Positions 16,561 to 26,221 are shown, numbered from the stretch's first letter. The stretch is 64,000 bases of DNA from Lysinibacillus cavernae (GCF_009724685.1 NZ_WMEF01000002.1:372001-436000); one strand, 5' to 3'. The notes: a model not told the origin generated them from the letters alone. A program made the numbers and translations.

Positions 16561-16590
16561 ATGATATATCGGATTATCTCGATATGTCAA
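16561..16590 (-). promoter_or_regulatory. arsR promoter with overlapping operator
   Basis: On the minus strand TTGACA (16585-16590) and TATCAT (16561-16566) are 18 bp apart. The spacer is filled by the ATATCGA ... CGATAT inverted repeat, which argues for autorepression. Confidence 0.75.
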
Positions 16591-16623
16591 TTACTAAATA
16601 TGAATACAGAAATGAAAAAAAGG

Positions 16624-16652
16624 TTGACGGCAAAATGAAAGTCCTGTAATAT
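16624..16652 (+). promoter_or_regulatory. Promoter of the argS T-box transcript
   Basis: TTGACG at 16624-16629 and TAATAT at 16647-16652 are 17 bp apart. The predicted start is near 16659, at the beginning of the T-box leader. Confidence 0.75.
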
Positions 16653-16658
16653 ATGTCA

Positions 16659-16908
16659 AAATCATAGAAAAATTCGATGAAAAAGAGAGTAATTGATGGA
16701 ACGACTGGAAAGCGAGTTAGGGATGGTGTGAGCCTAATGCAGTAACCATGAATGAAGCGCACTTTGGAGAAGATTCTCGAACGAGTAGTAGAGAATAGCG
16801 GGGCGTCACCTCGTTAACAATGGAAAGTGGTCATGATAAATGGCAACTAGAGTGGTACCACGGGAATTTATGCTCTCGTCTCTAATTATAGAGGCGGGGG
16901 CTTTTTTA
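16659..16908 (+). ncRNA. T-box riboswitch (arginine, specifier CGC)
   Basis: A typical T-box leader. Stem I carries GCGAGTTAGGGATGGTGTGAG, and its 3' side ends GAAGCGCACTTTGGAG, where CGC followed by A reads as an Arg specifier. The T-box sequence AGAGTGGTACCACGGG is at 16849-16864. The terminator (GCTCTCGTCTCT / AGAGGCGGGGGC, then T6) ends near 16908. Uncharged tRNA-Arg should stabilise the antiterminator and switch on argS. Confidence 0.92.
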
Positions 16909-16930
16909 TTTGGACAGGAGGATGAGAAAG

Positions 16931-18604
16931 ATGAATAAACAAATCGCGCAAAGTATTGCAGCCGTATTAAATCAACAGTTATCAGTCAATGAAATTGAAC
17001 AATTATTAGAAAAACCAAGAACAATAGAGCTAGGCGATGTGGCATTTCCATGCTTTACCTTAGCTAAAACGTGGAAAAAATCACCAGTAAGTATTGCGAC
17101 CGAATTGGCGAGTCAATTAACAAGCGATAGCATTCAACGAGTGCAATCCGTTGGTGGCTATGTCAATATTTTTTTAAATCAACAAAAAGTGACGCAACAG
17201 GTGTTGAGCAAGATCCTGCATGAAAAACAATTATACGGCACCAATCAAAGTTCAAAGGGAAGCGTCGTTTTAGATTTTTCTTCACCAAATATTGCAAAGC
17301 CATTCTCCATGGGTCATTTACGTTCAACAGTCATCGGCAACGCCTTAGCAAATATTGCCGAGAAAAATGGTTATCAAGCCATTCGTGTCAATCATTTAGG
17401 GGATTGGGGTACACAGTTTGGCAAACTCATCGTTGCTTATCAGCGTTGGGGTAATAAAGAGGCCATTACAGCGTCACCGATTGAGGAGTTATTAAAGATT
17501 TATGTAAAGTTTCATGAAGAAGCGGAGCAAGACCCAGCATTGAATGAACTGGCTCGTGCCGCTTTTAAAGCATTAGAGGACGGGGATGCAGAGGCACTTG
17601 CATTATGGCAATGGTTCCGAGATGTATCATTAGTAGAGTTTCAAACAATCTATCAGTTGCTAGGAATTGATTTTGATGCCTTTACAGGCGAGGCGTTTTA
17701 CAATGATAAAATGACGTCAGTTGTAACAGAACTGAAAACCAAAGGACTTCTGGTGGAATCTGATGGTGCTTATGTAGTAGAGATGGAGGAGATGCCCCCA
17801 TGCTTAATCACGAAAACGGATGGTGCCACGCTGTATGCAACACGTGATTTAGCAGCTGCGTTTTATCGTCAACAACATTACCAGCCTGAAAAGATTTTTT
17901 ATGTCGTTGGCAATGAACAGTCACTCCACTTTAAACAATTATTCCAAGTGATTGAGAAAATGGGCTATGCATGGGCAGCAGATCTGCAACATGTACCATT
18001 TGGGATGATGCTCAAGGATGGCAAAAAAATGTCTACTCGTAAAGGGAAAGTGGTGTTATTGGCAGATGTACTAGAGGAGGCAATTGCCACGGCAAAGCGC
18101 AATATAGAAGAGAAAAATCCTCGTCTGCCAAATAAAGAGCAAATAGCACAGCAAGTAGGGGTTGGAGCAGTTATTTTTAATGATTTAAAATATCATCGCC
18201 TCAATGATATTGAATTTTCAATCGAGCAAATGATGAATTTTGAAGGTGAAACAGGACCATATGTGCAATACACCTATGCACGTATTTGCTCTATTTTAGA
18301 AAAAGTAGAGAATCCATCTCAGCATGTGACCTTCATGCCATTAGGAGAACAGGCTTGGCCAATAATCTTATTACTAGAGCAGTTTCCGAAAGTGGTGGCC
18401 ACTGCTTTTGAGCAGGCTGATCCGTCACAACTAGCGAAATTCGCCTTACAACTAGCACGTTTATTGAATAAATATTATGCACAACATAAAATATTAACTG
18501 ACGATGCACAACAAGCATCACGTCTAGCTCTTTGTTCTTGTGTAGCGATTGTATTAAAAGAATTATTAGCCTTACTTGGCATTGAATCACCTGAAAATAT
18601 GTAA
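16931..18604 (+). CDS. argS: Arginyl-tRNA synthetase
   Basis: A 557-residue class I synthetase that charges tRNA-Arg. An N-terminal Arg-tRNA-synt_N domain comes first. The HIGH-type motif appears as FSMGHLRS near residue 135 and the KMSKS-type loop as GKKMSTRKGK near residue 365. A C-terminal DALR anticodon-binding domain ends the protein, within FALQLARLLNKYYAQHKI. Length matches B. subtilis ArgS. AGGAGG sits nine bases before the ATG at 16931; the longer frame from 16910 overlaps that site. Expression is controlled by the T-box directly upstream. Confidence 0.95.
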   Translation: MNKQIAQSIAAVLNQQLSVNEIEQLLEKPRTIELGDVAFPCFTLAKTWKKSPVSIATELASQLTSDSIQRVQSVGGYVNIFLNQQKVTQQVLSKILHEKQLYGTNQSSKGSVVLDFSSPNIAKPFSMGHLRSTVIGNALANIAEKNGYQAIRVNHLGDWGTQFGKLIVAYQRWGNKEAITASPIEELLKIYVKFHEEAEQDPALNELARAAFKALEDGDAEALALWQWFRDVSLVEFQTIYQLLGIDFDAFTGEAFYNDKMTSVVTELKTKGLLVESDGAYVVEMEEMPPCLITKTDGATLYATRDLAAAFYRQQHYQPEKIFYVVGNEQSLHFKQLFQVIEKMGYAWAADLQHVPFGMMLKDGKKMSTRKGKVVLLADVLEEAIATAKRNIEEKNPRLPNKEQIAQQVGVGAVIFNDLKYHRLNDIEFSIEQMMNFEGETGPYVQYTYARICSILEKVENPSQHVTFMPLGEQAWPIILLLEQFPKVVATAFEQADPSQLAKFALQLARLLNKYYAQHKILTDDAQQASRLALCSCVAIVLKELLALLGIESPENM

Positions 18605-18785
18605 TCAACTATGCCACGGTGTAATAGCGTCCAGATTTATTTCTGTTCTTGCTCAAAACTCACCGCCATTTTCAAGTGAATTGTCCATTTATTGACCGAC
18701 TATAGAAAACATGGTAAAAGGATAGAGTAATGAATAAACTCTTTCATCAAGAATGTTGAGTGGCAGTAGAGAGGATCTTGAATAA

Positions 18786-19958
18786 ATGGCTAAAAAGCAA
18801 TGGAACGTTTCACTCATACTTGTGGTGATAAGTATATTTTTTGTAGCACTTAATATGAGACCAGTAGTAACAGGGATCGGACCACTATTTAATGTGCTCA
18901 TGACATCCTTACATGTATCCAATACAAGCATGAGTTTTCTCACAGCCATCCCTGTGTTTTGTATGGGGTTATTTGCACCTTTTGCAGTACCGCTTCAGCG
19001 AAAGATTGGAACGAAATCAGCTATCATACTATTAGTGGTAATCCTCGTAGTAGCCAATGGATTACGTTTTTTCCAAGAAAGCTATTTCTTGCTAGTCATC
19101 ACAAGCTTTGGCGCAGGCTTGGCCATTGCAATGATTGGGCCCATTCTAAATGCGTATATCAAGAAAACATTTCCACAGCGTTTTACGACAGTTATTGGCA
19201 TTTATTCGTTAGGCATTGGCGTAGGTGCTACATTAAGTGCAGCCTTAACCGTGACTTTTTATCATGAATCCGGTAATAGCTGGACAGTTGCACTTGGGAT
19301 GTGGTCCCTCCTTGCTGTGGTTGCCCTAATAATCTGGGGTTGGGCGATACCATCACAGCACAATGAACAGGTTCAAATAACGTCGACTGAACATGCTCGT
19401 AATCCATGGACATCTGGACGTGCTTGGGCAATCTTGTTGTACTTTGGCTTACAAACGTCTCTGTTTTTCTCTATGATGTCGTGGCTCACACCGCTGTTGC
19501 AGGATAAAGGCTTTTCACTAGAAACAGCAAGTGCCATGCTGACGTTTATGTCCATTGTGCAAATGATTGGTAATATTGCTGTGCCAATGCTCATGGAAAA
19601 ATGGCAAAGCCGGATGGCATGGATACTGGCATTAGGATTTTTAGGATTACTTGGTTTTACACTACTATGGCTTATGTCAGGTACTTATTTATGGCTGCCT
19701 GTATTATTAATCGGCGTTGTCCTAAGTGGTCTGTTTCCGATTGGTTTGTTGTTACCGCTCGATGAAGCCAAAAATGATCAAGAGGCCAATAGCTGGTCAT
19801 CAATGGTGTTATCAGGTGGCTTTATGCTGAGTGCCATTATTCCCATTATGATTGGGGTTTGCTATGATATCACAGGCAACCATACATGGACTTATATCAT
19901 TTTTTTAGCGTTGATGGTGGGCATTATCGTAACAACAGGACTGTTAAGAAAAAAATAA
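18786..19958 (+). CDS. MFS transporter (CynX/NimT-like)
   Basis: A 390-residue transporter with about twelve membrane segments. The first helix ends VALNMRPVVTGIGPL, and AIPVFCMGLFAPFAVPLQRKIG follows, both characteristic of the CynX/YycB family linked to cyanate, nitroimidazole or amino acid-derivative transport. It is homologous along its length to the second CynX-like gene at 57253-58488. GAGAGGA precedes the ATG. Unlike the second copy it has no linked regulator. The substrate is unknown. Confidence 0.85.
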   Translation: MAKKQWNVSLILVVISIFFVALNMRPVVTGIGPLFNVLMTSLHVSNTSMSFLTAIPVFCMGLFAPFAVPLQRKIGTKSAIILLVVILVVANGLRFFQESYFLLVITSFGAGLAIAMIGPILNAYIKKTFPQRFTTVIGIYSLGIGVGATLSAALTVTFYHESGNSWTVALGMWSLLAVVALIIWGWAIPSQHNEQVQITSTEHARNPWTSGRAWAILLYFGLQTSLFFSMMSWLTPLLQDKGFSLETASAMLTFMSIVQMIGNIAVPMLMEKWQSRMAWILALGFLGLLGFTLLWLMSGTYLWLPVLLIGVVLSGLFPIGLLLPLDEAKNDQEANSWSSMVLSGGFMLSAIIPIMIGVCYDITGNHTWTYIIFLALMVGIIVTTGLLRKK

Positions 19959-19964
19959 TAGAAG

Positions 19965-19996
19965 AAGACATGTGTAACGATACGCATGTCTTTTTT
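19965..19996 (+). terminator. Terminator of the CynX-like gene
   Basis: AAGACATG and CATGTCTT pair around a 12-nt loop, followed by TTTT. Confidence 0.8.
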
Positions 19997-20130
19997 AGTG
20001 AAAATTATTTTGAGGTTCAGTTATGCTCCAATCCTCACAGCAAATCTCGAAATTCATAAATAATAATAGGTAGAATGAAATAAATTTAGAGAGGTTGCTG
20101 CATTTTCCTAATAACACTATATAAATAATA

Positions 20131-20172
20131 ATATTATGTAAACTTGAAACATCCTAAATCCTTGATTATGAT
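20131..20172 (+). promoter_or_regulatory. Promoter of the lipoprotein-recQ operon with ATATTATGTAAACT element
   Basis: TTGAAA at 20144-20149 and TATGAT at 20167-20172 are 17 bp apart. The 14-mer at 20131-20144 directly abuts the -35 box. Both the 14-mer and the TATGATAGA -10 region recur at the DinB promoter near 6 kb. Confidence 0.6.
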
Positions 20173-20212
20173 AGATATTAGAGAATGTTGAATAGAAAGT
20201 TTTGGTGAAAGT

Positions 20213-21316
20213 ATGTATAAAAAAATGCTCATTTTAGGAGCGACTGCTTTACTCGTCGCAGGCTGTGACACTCAAATAGGAGCAGGCTGGTTTCAAAATA
20301 AAAATGCAGAGAGTCAAACAGAGGGGGCAGTGACCAAGCAAGAAGAAAAAATTGTTCCAGAGGTCAAAGTCATTGGAGAGTATGGTATTGGTGCAGGCAT
20401 AATTATTAAACAGCAGGATGATCAGCTGTTTATTTTAACGAATGGTGCACTAGTTGCGTCCAAACCAACGGCCCTTGTTCAATTTGGTCAGGATAAGCTA
20501 AAGGCAGCGAATGTACATGTCATGTCGACTGCACATAATCTAGCGCTTTTGCAAGTAACGTATAAAGCGAATGTACAAGTGCCAAAAATATATGAAGGTG
20601 AGCTGAATCAGCTAGCCGTATATGTGAATGGCTTGCCCTATACGATTCAGAAATATCAAGATAGAGTTGCAGCCTATTACATAGATGTACAAGAAGCTAT
20701 GCCTTTAGGAAGCCCTGTGATGGAGGCTGAAAACGGAGCCATCGTAGGCCTTTATTTTAATCGTCAGCAGCAGGGAGAGTCCCAGCCATACATACTGCCG
20801 ACAAAGGAAATCCAATCATTCATTGATAAATGGATTGAAGAAGGAATGAAAGCCAGTGTGCGGTTATCCCAATCCAAAAATTTATATCCCTATATAGAAC
20901 AAGGGGACAAAGAAGCTGTACAGCAAGCAATTGAGCAATATGGTGAAAATGTGTTTGCCTATAATACGGATGAAATCAAGTTATTTTTAGATACGTTCCA
21001 TAAGCATTTAAAAGGAGCTGTGGCGATACAGGATGCAATTGTCATGAAACCAATTGTCGGAACAGAGGATTTACTAGACACCTTGGAGAGTATGGTTGCT
21101 TATTATGCTTCCAAACAAGCGAAGATTCATTTCTCTAACACCGACATTCAAGCTATTCGTGTTGAAGGACAGCATCTCATTGTTCGAGCCAAAACGGAAT
21201 ATGTTTTGACGAATGCTGCTGGACAGGAAGCACTTGCCCATTCCATTACGCTATATGAAATTGAGAAAAATGAACAAGGCGAGTACAAGCTACTTCGTCT
21301 AACAAACGAGGAGTGA
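20213..21316 (+). CDS. Lipoprotein with a catalytically dead HtrA-like domain
   Basis: A 367-residue lipoprotein: the signal peptide ends in the lipobox LLVAGC. Residues about 60-200 follow the trypsin/HtrA pattern, but all three catalytic positions are replaced. TNAHVV becomes TNGALV (His to Ala), DLALLQV becomes NLALLQV (Asp to Asn), and GNSGSPV becomes MPLGSPV (Ser to Leu). The fold marker GSPVMEAENGAIVGLYF remains. The C-terminal 160 residues form a separate alpha/beta domain that I do not recognise. It probably binds peptides or regulates without cleaving. The stop codon is 7 bp before recQ, whose ribosome-binding site overlaps the end of this gene, so they are co-translated. Confidence 0.8.
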   Translation: MYKKMLILGATALLVAGCDTQIGAGWFQNKNAESQTEGAVTKQEEKIVPEVKVIGEYGIGAGIIIKQQDDQLFILTNGALVASKPTALVQFGQDKLKAANVHVMSTAHNLALLQVTYKANVQVPKIYEGELNQLAVYVNGLPYTIQKYQDRVAAYYIDVQEAMPLGSPVMEAENGAIVGLYFNRQQQGESQPYILPTKEIQSFIDKWIEEGMKASVRLSQSKNLYPYIEQGDKEAVQQAIEQYGENVFAYNTDEIKLFLDTFHKHLKGAVAIQDAIVMKPIVGTEDLLDTLESMVAYYASKQAKIHFSNTDIQAIRVEGQHLIVRAKTEYVLTNAAGQEALAHSITLYEIEKNEQGEYKLLRLTNEE

Positions 21317-21323
21317 ACTTTGC

Positions 21324-23096
21324 ATGGAGCAAGCAAGACAAATGCTACAGCATCATTTTGGCTATGAATCCTTTCGTCAAGGACAAACCCAAATTATTGA
21401 ACAAACATTACAAGGTCAATCGAGCCTTTGTGTTATGCCAACAGGTGGAGGGAAGTCCATTTGCTATCAAATTCCTGCGTTAATGTTAGAGGGTTTAACC
21501 ATCGTCATTTCGCCACTTATTTCGTTGATGCAAGATCAAGTGGAGGCTTTACGTGCGGCCAATATTCCTGCGGCTTATATTAATAGCACATTGACAGCGC
21601 AGGAAGTGGATGAAACGATGCAACTTGCCAGTGCTGGCTATTTAAAACTACTATATATCGCACCTGAGAGACTGGAAAGTGTGTCCTTTCTTCAAGCATT
21701 GTCGTATTTATCAGTGCCATTAATAGCGGTTGATGAGGCACACTGTATCTCGCATTGGGGGCATGATTTTAGACCTAGTTATCGCTCCATTCAGAAGCTA
21801 TTTACGCTATGGCCACAAAAGCCAACTGTTTTAGCGCTTACTGCAACAGCGACCCCTGCTGTGTGTGATGATATTCGCCACTTATTAACGATTGATGAGC
21901 AGGCAACAGTGATGACAGGTTTTTCACGTGAAAACCTCGCACTATCCGTGCTAATTGGGGAAAACAAAGAGCGTTATATAAAAAATTACTTACAGAAAAA
22001 TAAACAAGAAGTCGGCATTATTTACGCTGCCACACGAAAAGCAGTAGATGCTATTTATGACACGCTAACTCGCTCTGGAGAAGCTGTTGCTAAATACCAT
22101 GCAGGACTATCAGAGGACTTGCGAATGACTGAGCAGGAGCGCTTTTTAAAAGATGAGGCACGTATTATGGTAGCAACAAACGCTTTTGGTATGGGCATTG
22201 ATAAAAGCAATGTGCGTTTTGTGCTACATTATCAAATGCCACGTAATATGGAGAGCTATTATCAGGAAGCGGGGCGTGCTGGCCGAGACGGTTTACCAAG
22301 TGCTTGTATATTACTGTATGCTTCTGGAGATGTCCAAACACAGCGTTTTTTGATTGAACAAACACTTGATGAAGCACGTATATCCCAGGAATTAGCCAAA
22401 CTCCAAACAATGGTTGATTATTGCCATACAGAGGGCTGCTTACAAAATGCCATTTTATCGTATTTTGGTGAAGTGCAAGAGGAGCCATGTGGTCGCTGCA
22501 GTAATTGCAATGATGGACGCACTGTGACAGACGTAACAGAGGACGCACAAAAGGTATTGGCATGTGTCGTACGCATGGGGCAAAAATTCGGCAAGACGAT
22601 GGTTGCCCAAGTATTAATTGGCTCCAAAAATCAAAAAATAGCTGAATTTGGTTTTGCTCGTTTATCGACTTATGGCATCTTAAAAGGGAAGTATGCCTCA
22701 AAGGATGTTTCAAACTTTATTGAATTTTTAATTGCAGAAGGTTTACTTGCTGTTAAGCATGGTACCTTTCCAACGATATATGTCTCTGCGGACGGCAAGG
22801 AAGTACTACTTGGAAATCGGCAGGTCACGCGAAAAGAAGCTGTCACTGTTCGTAAACTTGTTGACAATGATCCATTATTCGAGCATTTACGTGTATTGCG
22901 CAAAGAGATTGCAGATGAAGAAAAGGTACCACCTTTTGTAGTATTTTCTGATAAAACGTTGCGTGATCTATGCGATAAAAAACCAGCTGTACTTGAGGAT
23001 TTACGCCAGGTGAGCGGTATTGGTGAGGTGAAGTTTGATAAGTACGGTAAACGTTTCTTTGACGCGCTGCAATCGTTTTTAGAAGGCTCTGTTTGA
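21324..23096 (+). CDS. recQ: ATP-dependent DNA helicase RecQ
   Basis: A 590-residue superfamily 2 3'-5' helicase for recombination and fork repair. Walker A is VMPTGGGKSICYQ near residue 45, and the Walker B box is AVDEAHCISHWGHDFRP. Motif VI appears as QEAGRAGRDG. The RecQ-Ct zinc site is made of Cys in DYCHTEGC and EEPCGRCSNC. A winged helix and a C-terminal HRDC domain (LFEHLRVLRKEIADEE through DLRQVSGIGEVK) complete the standard architecture. Length matches Bacillus RecQ. Translation is coupled to the upstream dead-protease lipoprotein, an unusual pairing. Confidence 0.95.
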   Translation: MEQARQMLQHHFGYESFRQGQTQIIEQTLQGQSSLCVMPTGGGKSICYQIPALMLEGLTIVISPLISLMQDQVEALRAANIPAAYINSTLTAQEVDETMQLASAGYLKLLYIAPERLESVSFLQALSYLSVPLIAVDEAHCISHWGHDFRPSYRSIQKLFTLWPQKPTVLALTATATPAVCDDIRHLLTIDEQATVMTGFSRENLALSVLIGENKERYIKNYLQKNKQEVGIIYAATRKAVDAIYDTLTRSGEAVAKYHAGLSEDLRMTEQERFLKDEARIMVATNAFGMGIDKSNVRFVLHYQMPRNMESYYQEAGRAGRDGLPSACILLYASGDVQTQRFLIEQTLDEARISQELAKLQTMVDYCHTEGCLQNAILSYFGEVQEEPCGRCSNCNDGRTVTDVTEDAQKVLACVVRMGQKFGKTMVAQVLIGSKNQKIAEFGFARLSTYGILKGKYASKDVSNFIEFLIAEGLLAVKHGTFPTIYVSADGKEVLLGNRQVTRKEAVTVRKLVDNDPLFEHLRVLRKEIADEEKVPPFVVFSDKTLRDLCDKKPAVLEDLRQVSGIGEVKFDKYGKRFFDALQSFLEGSV

Positions 23097-23162
23097 CGCT
23101 GCGGTAGTCTAATCAGTGTAGTTTTATAAAAAAGATTAATTATTTATAACAATGTTTGATTA

Positions 23163-23207
23163 AAATCATCCCACCTTTATAGATTGTTAAGGTGAGATGA
23201 TTTTTTG
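23163..23207 (+). terminator. Terminator after recQ
   Basis: AAATCATC plus CCACCTT pair with AAGGTG plus GATGATTT across a central mismatch, followed by T6. Confidence 0.8.
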
Positions 23208-23305
23208 GATATTTATGTTAGTATTACTATGAAGATTGTGAAGAAATGTACTTAAACTATAGAGTCATCTTAGTTGAACAAGAGTAGTATAGGGGGAAAG
23301 AAAAA

Positions 23306-24265
23306 TTGACCAGAGCAATAGAAACAGATTTTTTTATATTGAATTGTTTAAGTGAAGGGATTTATGCTGCTATTGCAAAACCTGGTCACGGGGCTTGGAG
23401 TAATGCTGGTTTTGTTGATTTAGGAGAAGAATTGTTAGTCTTCGATTCTTTTTCAACTCCATCAGCTGGAATTGAGTTAAGAAGACATGCTGAAAATATT
23501 ACAGAAAAAAAAGTAAAGTATCTAATTAACAGTCATTATCATGGGGACCACGTTTTTGGTAATCAAGCATTTGAAGACACTACGATTATTTCTACTTCAC
23601 TTACAAAGAAGTGGTTTATTGAGAAAAATGTGATTGGTGATTTAAAAAGAGAAATAGAAGAGATGGAAAAATATCTAAATAACCTTAAAATCAAGATTGA
23701 GAAAAATCAAGAACAAGTAATAAGAGATAGTCTGGTCAATCAGTTTAATGAAATGTCAAAGGTACTAGTTGACTTACCTCGATTGAAATTAGTTTTACCT
23801 ACAGTTGTTTTTGAAGAAAAGCTCATTATTGAAGGTTCGAAGAGAAAGGTCGAATTGCATTGTTTAGGTGGGGGTCATACACCTAGCGATACGTTCATGT
23901 ATTTGCCTGAAGAGAAGATTGCATTTATGGGAGATTTAGTTACTGAAAATCTACACTTACCTATTTATAACCCTGACGAATACAGATCAATTCTAAAGCA
24001 AGTGAAGGAAATGGATATCATAACTTTAGTTCCTGGTCACGGAAATGTCGGAAATAGAGAACAGTTGAATTCATTAGAACGCTATATTTCTGTTTTAATT
24101 AACAGCTCATTACAAGCATTGGAAAACAATCATTCAATTGATTCATTTCTTTTAGAGTTTACTATACCAAAAGAATACACTGAGTGGAGAGGCGTAAATG
24201 GTATTAAGGATAACCTTACAAAAATATATAATTTTTATTCATTAGCTAATTCAACTAATGGCTAA
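23306..24265 (+). CDS. MBL-fold metallo-hydrolase
   Basis: A 319-residue metallo-beta-lactamase-fold enzyme. The metal site is complete: NSHYHGDHVFGN (H-x-H-x-D-H), GGGHTPSD, FMGDLVTE and VPGHGNVG. A charged helical insertion of about 60 residues (roughly 115-170, KREIEEMEKYLNNLKIKIEK-like) separates the two halves and may form a cap over the active site. Translation starts at a TTG, eight bases after AGGGGGAAAG. It is a single gene. The family includes lactonases, sulfatases and beta-lactamases; the substrate cannot be read from sequence. Confidence 0.8.
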   Translation: MTRAIETDFFILNCLSEGIYAAIAKPGHGAWSNAGFVDLGEELLVFDSFSTPSAGIELRRHAENITEKKVKYLINSHYHGDHVFGNQAFEDTTIISTSLTKKWFIEKNVIGDLKREIEEMEKYLNNLKIKIEKNQEQVIRDSLVNQFNEMSKVLVDLPRLKLVLPTVVFEEKLIIEGSKRKVELHCLGGGHTPSDTFMYLPEEKIAFMGDLVTENLHLPIYNPDEYRSILKQVKEMDIITLVPGHGNVGNREQLNSLERYISVLINSSLQALENNHSIDSFLLEFTIPKEYTEWRGVNGIKDNLTKIYNFYSLANSTNG

Positions 24266-24542
24266 TTCTATTAGGCTGTTGATTTAAGAACAGGGTTACA
24301 CTACTAACTTATTCAACTCCCATAAAAGAACATAATAGCCTGTCATTTTCTATGGTATTGCTATTACTTTTAATGGGTGTTTAGTTGGAAAATAGCTACT
24401 AAAAACATAATCAAACTTTTTTATAAAAACTGTATCTTAAATTACCAGTAAAGAAAGCCTTTTGATCAATCTTTGTTTAAATACTTTCTTTTCATTTACT
24501 ATAAAAAATGAATTTTAGAATTACTTTTAATCAAATGAAAAA
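24266..24542. other. Gene-free stretch before the msrA terminator
   Basis: AT-rich spacer between convergent genes, about 310 bp including the terminator at 24543. No open frame or repeat was recognised. Confidence 0.5.
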
Positions 24543-24576
24543 GGTGTCTCAAACTTTTGAGACACCTCTTTTTGTT
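24543..24576 (-). terminator. Bidirectional terminator at msrA
   Basis: AGGTGTCTCAAA and TGAGACACCT form a 10-bp stem, with an A tract on the left and a T5 tract on the right. It lies at the 3' end of msrA. Confidence 0.85.
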
Positions 24577-25096
24577 ATTTATCCCAATGTTTTGTAATAA
24601 ACTCATCACGACCTGAAACAGCTCGGTCTTGCTGATAGTGTTCAGACTCTTTCTTATAATAATCTTGGTGATAATCCTCCGCTGGGTAGAAGCGTTCGGC
24701 AGCGCGAATTTTGGTTACAATAGGTTTATCGAAGCGACCACTGTGTGTGAGCTTTTCTTTAGAAGCTTCTGCGATTTGCTTTTGTTCATCCGTATAGGTA
24801 AAGATGGCTGTAGAATAGGATTCTCCACGGTCATGGAACTGACCATAAGCATCTGTTGGATCAATTTGCATCCAATAAATATCAAGGAGCTGCTCGTAAC
24901 TAAAAATAGCAGAATCGAATTCTATTTCGACTACTTCTAAATGACCTGAAGTCCCTTTCTTAACATCTTCATATGTTGGGTTTTCTAAATGGCCACCCAT
25001 ATAGCCAGAAGTAACCTTATGTATGCCGTCCCACTCGACGAATGGCTTGACCATGCACCAAAAACATCCGCCAGCAAATGTAGCTTTTTCGATCAT
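24575..25096 (-). CDS. msrA: Peptide methionine sulfoxide reductase MsrA
   Basis: A 173-residue enzyme that reduces methionine-S-sulfoxide in proteins. The catalytic Cys lies in [12 protein letters not shown] at about residue 10. The family blocks [15 protein letters not shown] and [11 protein letters not shown] follow. A second Cys for recycling, often at the C-terminus, is absent, so recycling may use the second Cys of GCFWC. AAAGGATG precedes the ATG at 25096; a longer frame has no ribosome-binding site. It is a single gene, and an MsrB gene is not adjacent. Confidence 0.93.
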   Translation of the reverse strand: MIEKATFAGGCFWCMVKPFVEWDGIHKVTSGYMGGHLENPTYEDVKKGTSGHLEVVEIEFDSAIFSYEQLLDIYWMQIDPTDAYGQFHDRGESYSTAIFTYTDEQKQIAEASKEKLTHSGRFDKPIVTKIRAAERFYPAEDYHQDYYKKESEHYQQDRAVSGRDEFITKHWDK

Positions 25097-25270
25097 TTGA
25101 ATCATCCTTTCTTTTGTGAAAATATTATAGCATTGTTTTGCTCCAAACTGAGCAATTAGGTGTAAAATAACGATTAGATAGAAGAAGATGGAATTTAACA
25201 TTAGCTAAATGAAACTTTCCAGCTAATCAATCGTTACATTAACTATATCAAAATAGAGGAGTTAGTTGTT

Positions 25271-26221
25271 ATGGAAGAGCAAGATTATACGAGACGCTCA
25301 CAACGTCCACAAAAACGTAGATTACGTAAAGGGAGAGCAATTTTCACACTATTATTACTGTGCATCATAGTGATAGTAGGTTACTCTGTTATGCAATATC
25401 GTAGCGGGCTTAAGCTGGCAAATGATACGAAAGTTGCACAGGAGGATTTTTCTGGCGATACGATCAAAGGGGAAATTGAGAACTATTTAATTTTAGGGGT
25501 CGATACACGTGGCGAGGAAAAATCTCGTACAGATACGATGATGGTATTATCTTGGAATAAAGCAAACAATGATATTAAACTTGTGTCCTTTATGCGTGAT
25601 ATTTACGCAGAAATTCCAGGCTATCAATCCTATAAACTCAATACAGCCTACTACTTAGACGGGGTACAGCTGTTAAAGGATACATTGACAAATATGTTTG
25701 GCTTACCGATTCATCATTATGCACTGATTGATTTTAAAAACTTTGAATCACTAGTGGATATTTTAGCGCCAAATGGTGTGGAGATGGATGTTGAAAAGGA
25801 TATGTCTGAAAATATTGGAGTAGAGTTAAAGCAAGGTGTCCATCGTTTAAATGGACAGGAATTACTAGGCTATGCACGTTTCCGTCACGATGCTGAAGGA
25901 GATTTTGGTCGTGTTGCGCGTCAGCAAAAAGTCATTGAAGCTTTAAAATCGGAGCTATTAACGCCTACGAATATGTTACATTTACCGAAATTCGTCGGAG
26001 CAGCACAGGGCTATATTACAACAGATTATTCATCTACTGAGGAAATGCAACAAGTGCTTAAATTGCTGTCAAAAGGCAAGGTCAACATTGAAAAAGCAAC
26101 GATACCAATTGAAGGTAGCTATCAATTCCAAAACTTTAGCCATGCGGGCGATTCCATTGTCATTGATGTGGAGCAAAATAAAGCCTTTTTAAGTGATTTT
26201 TTAGGCATTTCGCTGGAGTGA
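25271..26221 (+). CDS. LytR-CpsA-Psr (LCP) family glycopolymer ligase
   Basis: A 316-residue membrane enzyme that attaches teichoic acid or other glycopolymers to peptidoglycan. A cytosolic basic tail (RRSQRPQKRRLRKGR) is followed by one membrane segment at about residues 25-42. The LCP domain has NYLILGVDTRGEEKSRTDTMMV, SFMRDIYAEIPG, and the basic pyrophosphate-binding region YARFRHDAEGDFGRVARQQ. Length and order are typical of TagT/U/V proteins. GAGGAG precedes the ATG. It lies 65 bp upstream of the AI-2E permease gene, possibly one operon. Confidence 0.9.
   Translation: MEEQDYTRRSQRPQKRRLRKGRAIFTLLLLCIIVIVGYSVMQYRSGLKLANDTKVAQEDFSGDTIKGEIENYLILGVDTRGEEKSRTDTMMVLSWNKANNDIKLVSFMRDIYAEIPGYQSYKLNTAYYLDGVQLLKDTLTNMFGLPIHHYALIDFKNFESLVDILAPNGVEMDVEKDMSENIGVELKQGVHRLNGQELLGYARFRHDAEGDFGRVARQQKVIEALKSELLTPTNMLHLPKFVGAAQGYITTDYSSTEEMQQVLKLLSKGKVNIEKATIPIEGSYQFQNFSHAGDSIVIDVEQNKAFLSDFLGISLE

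Noticed and set aside
22165..22713. 182-codon minus-strand frame inside recQ
   Set aside because: Antisense to conserved RecQ helicase and zinc domains; composition rich in His, Cys and Pro as expected from an antisense frame.
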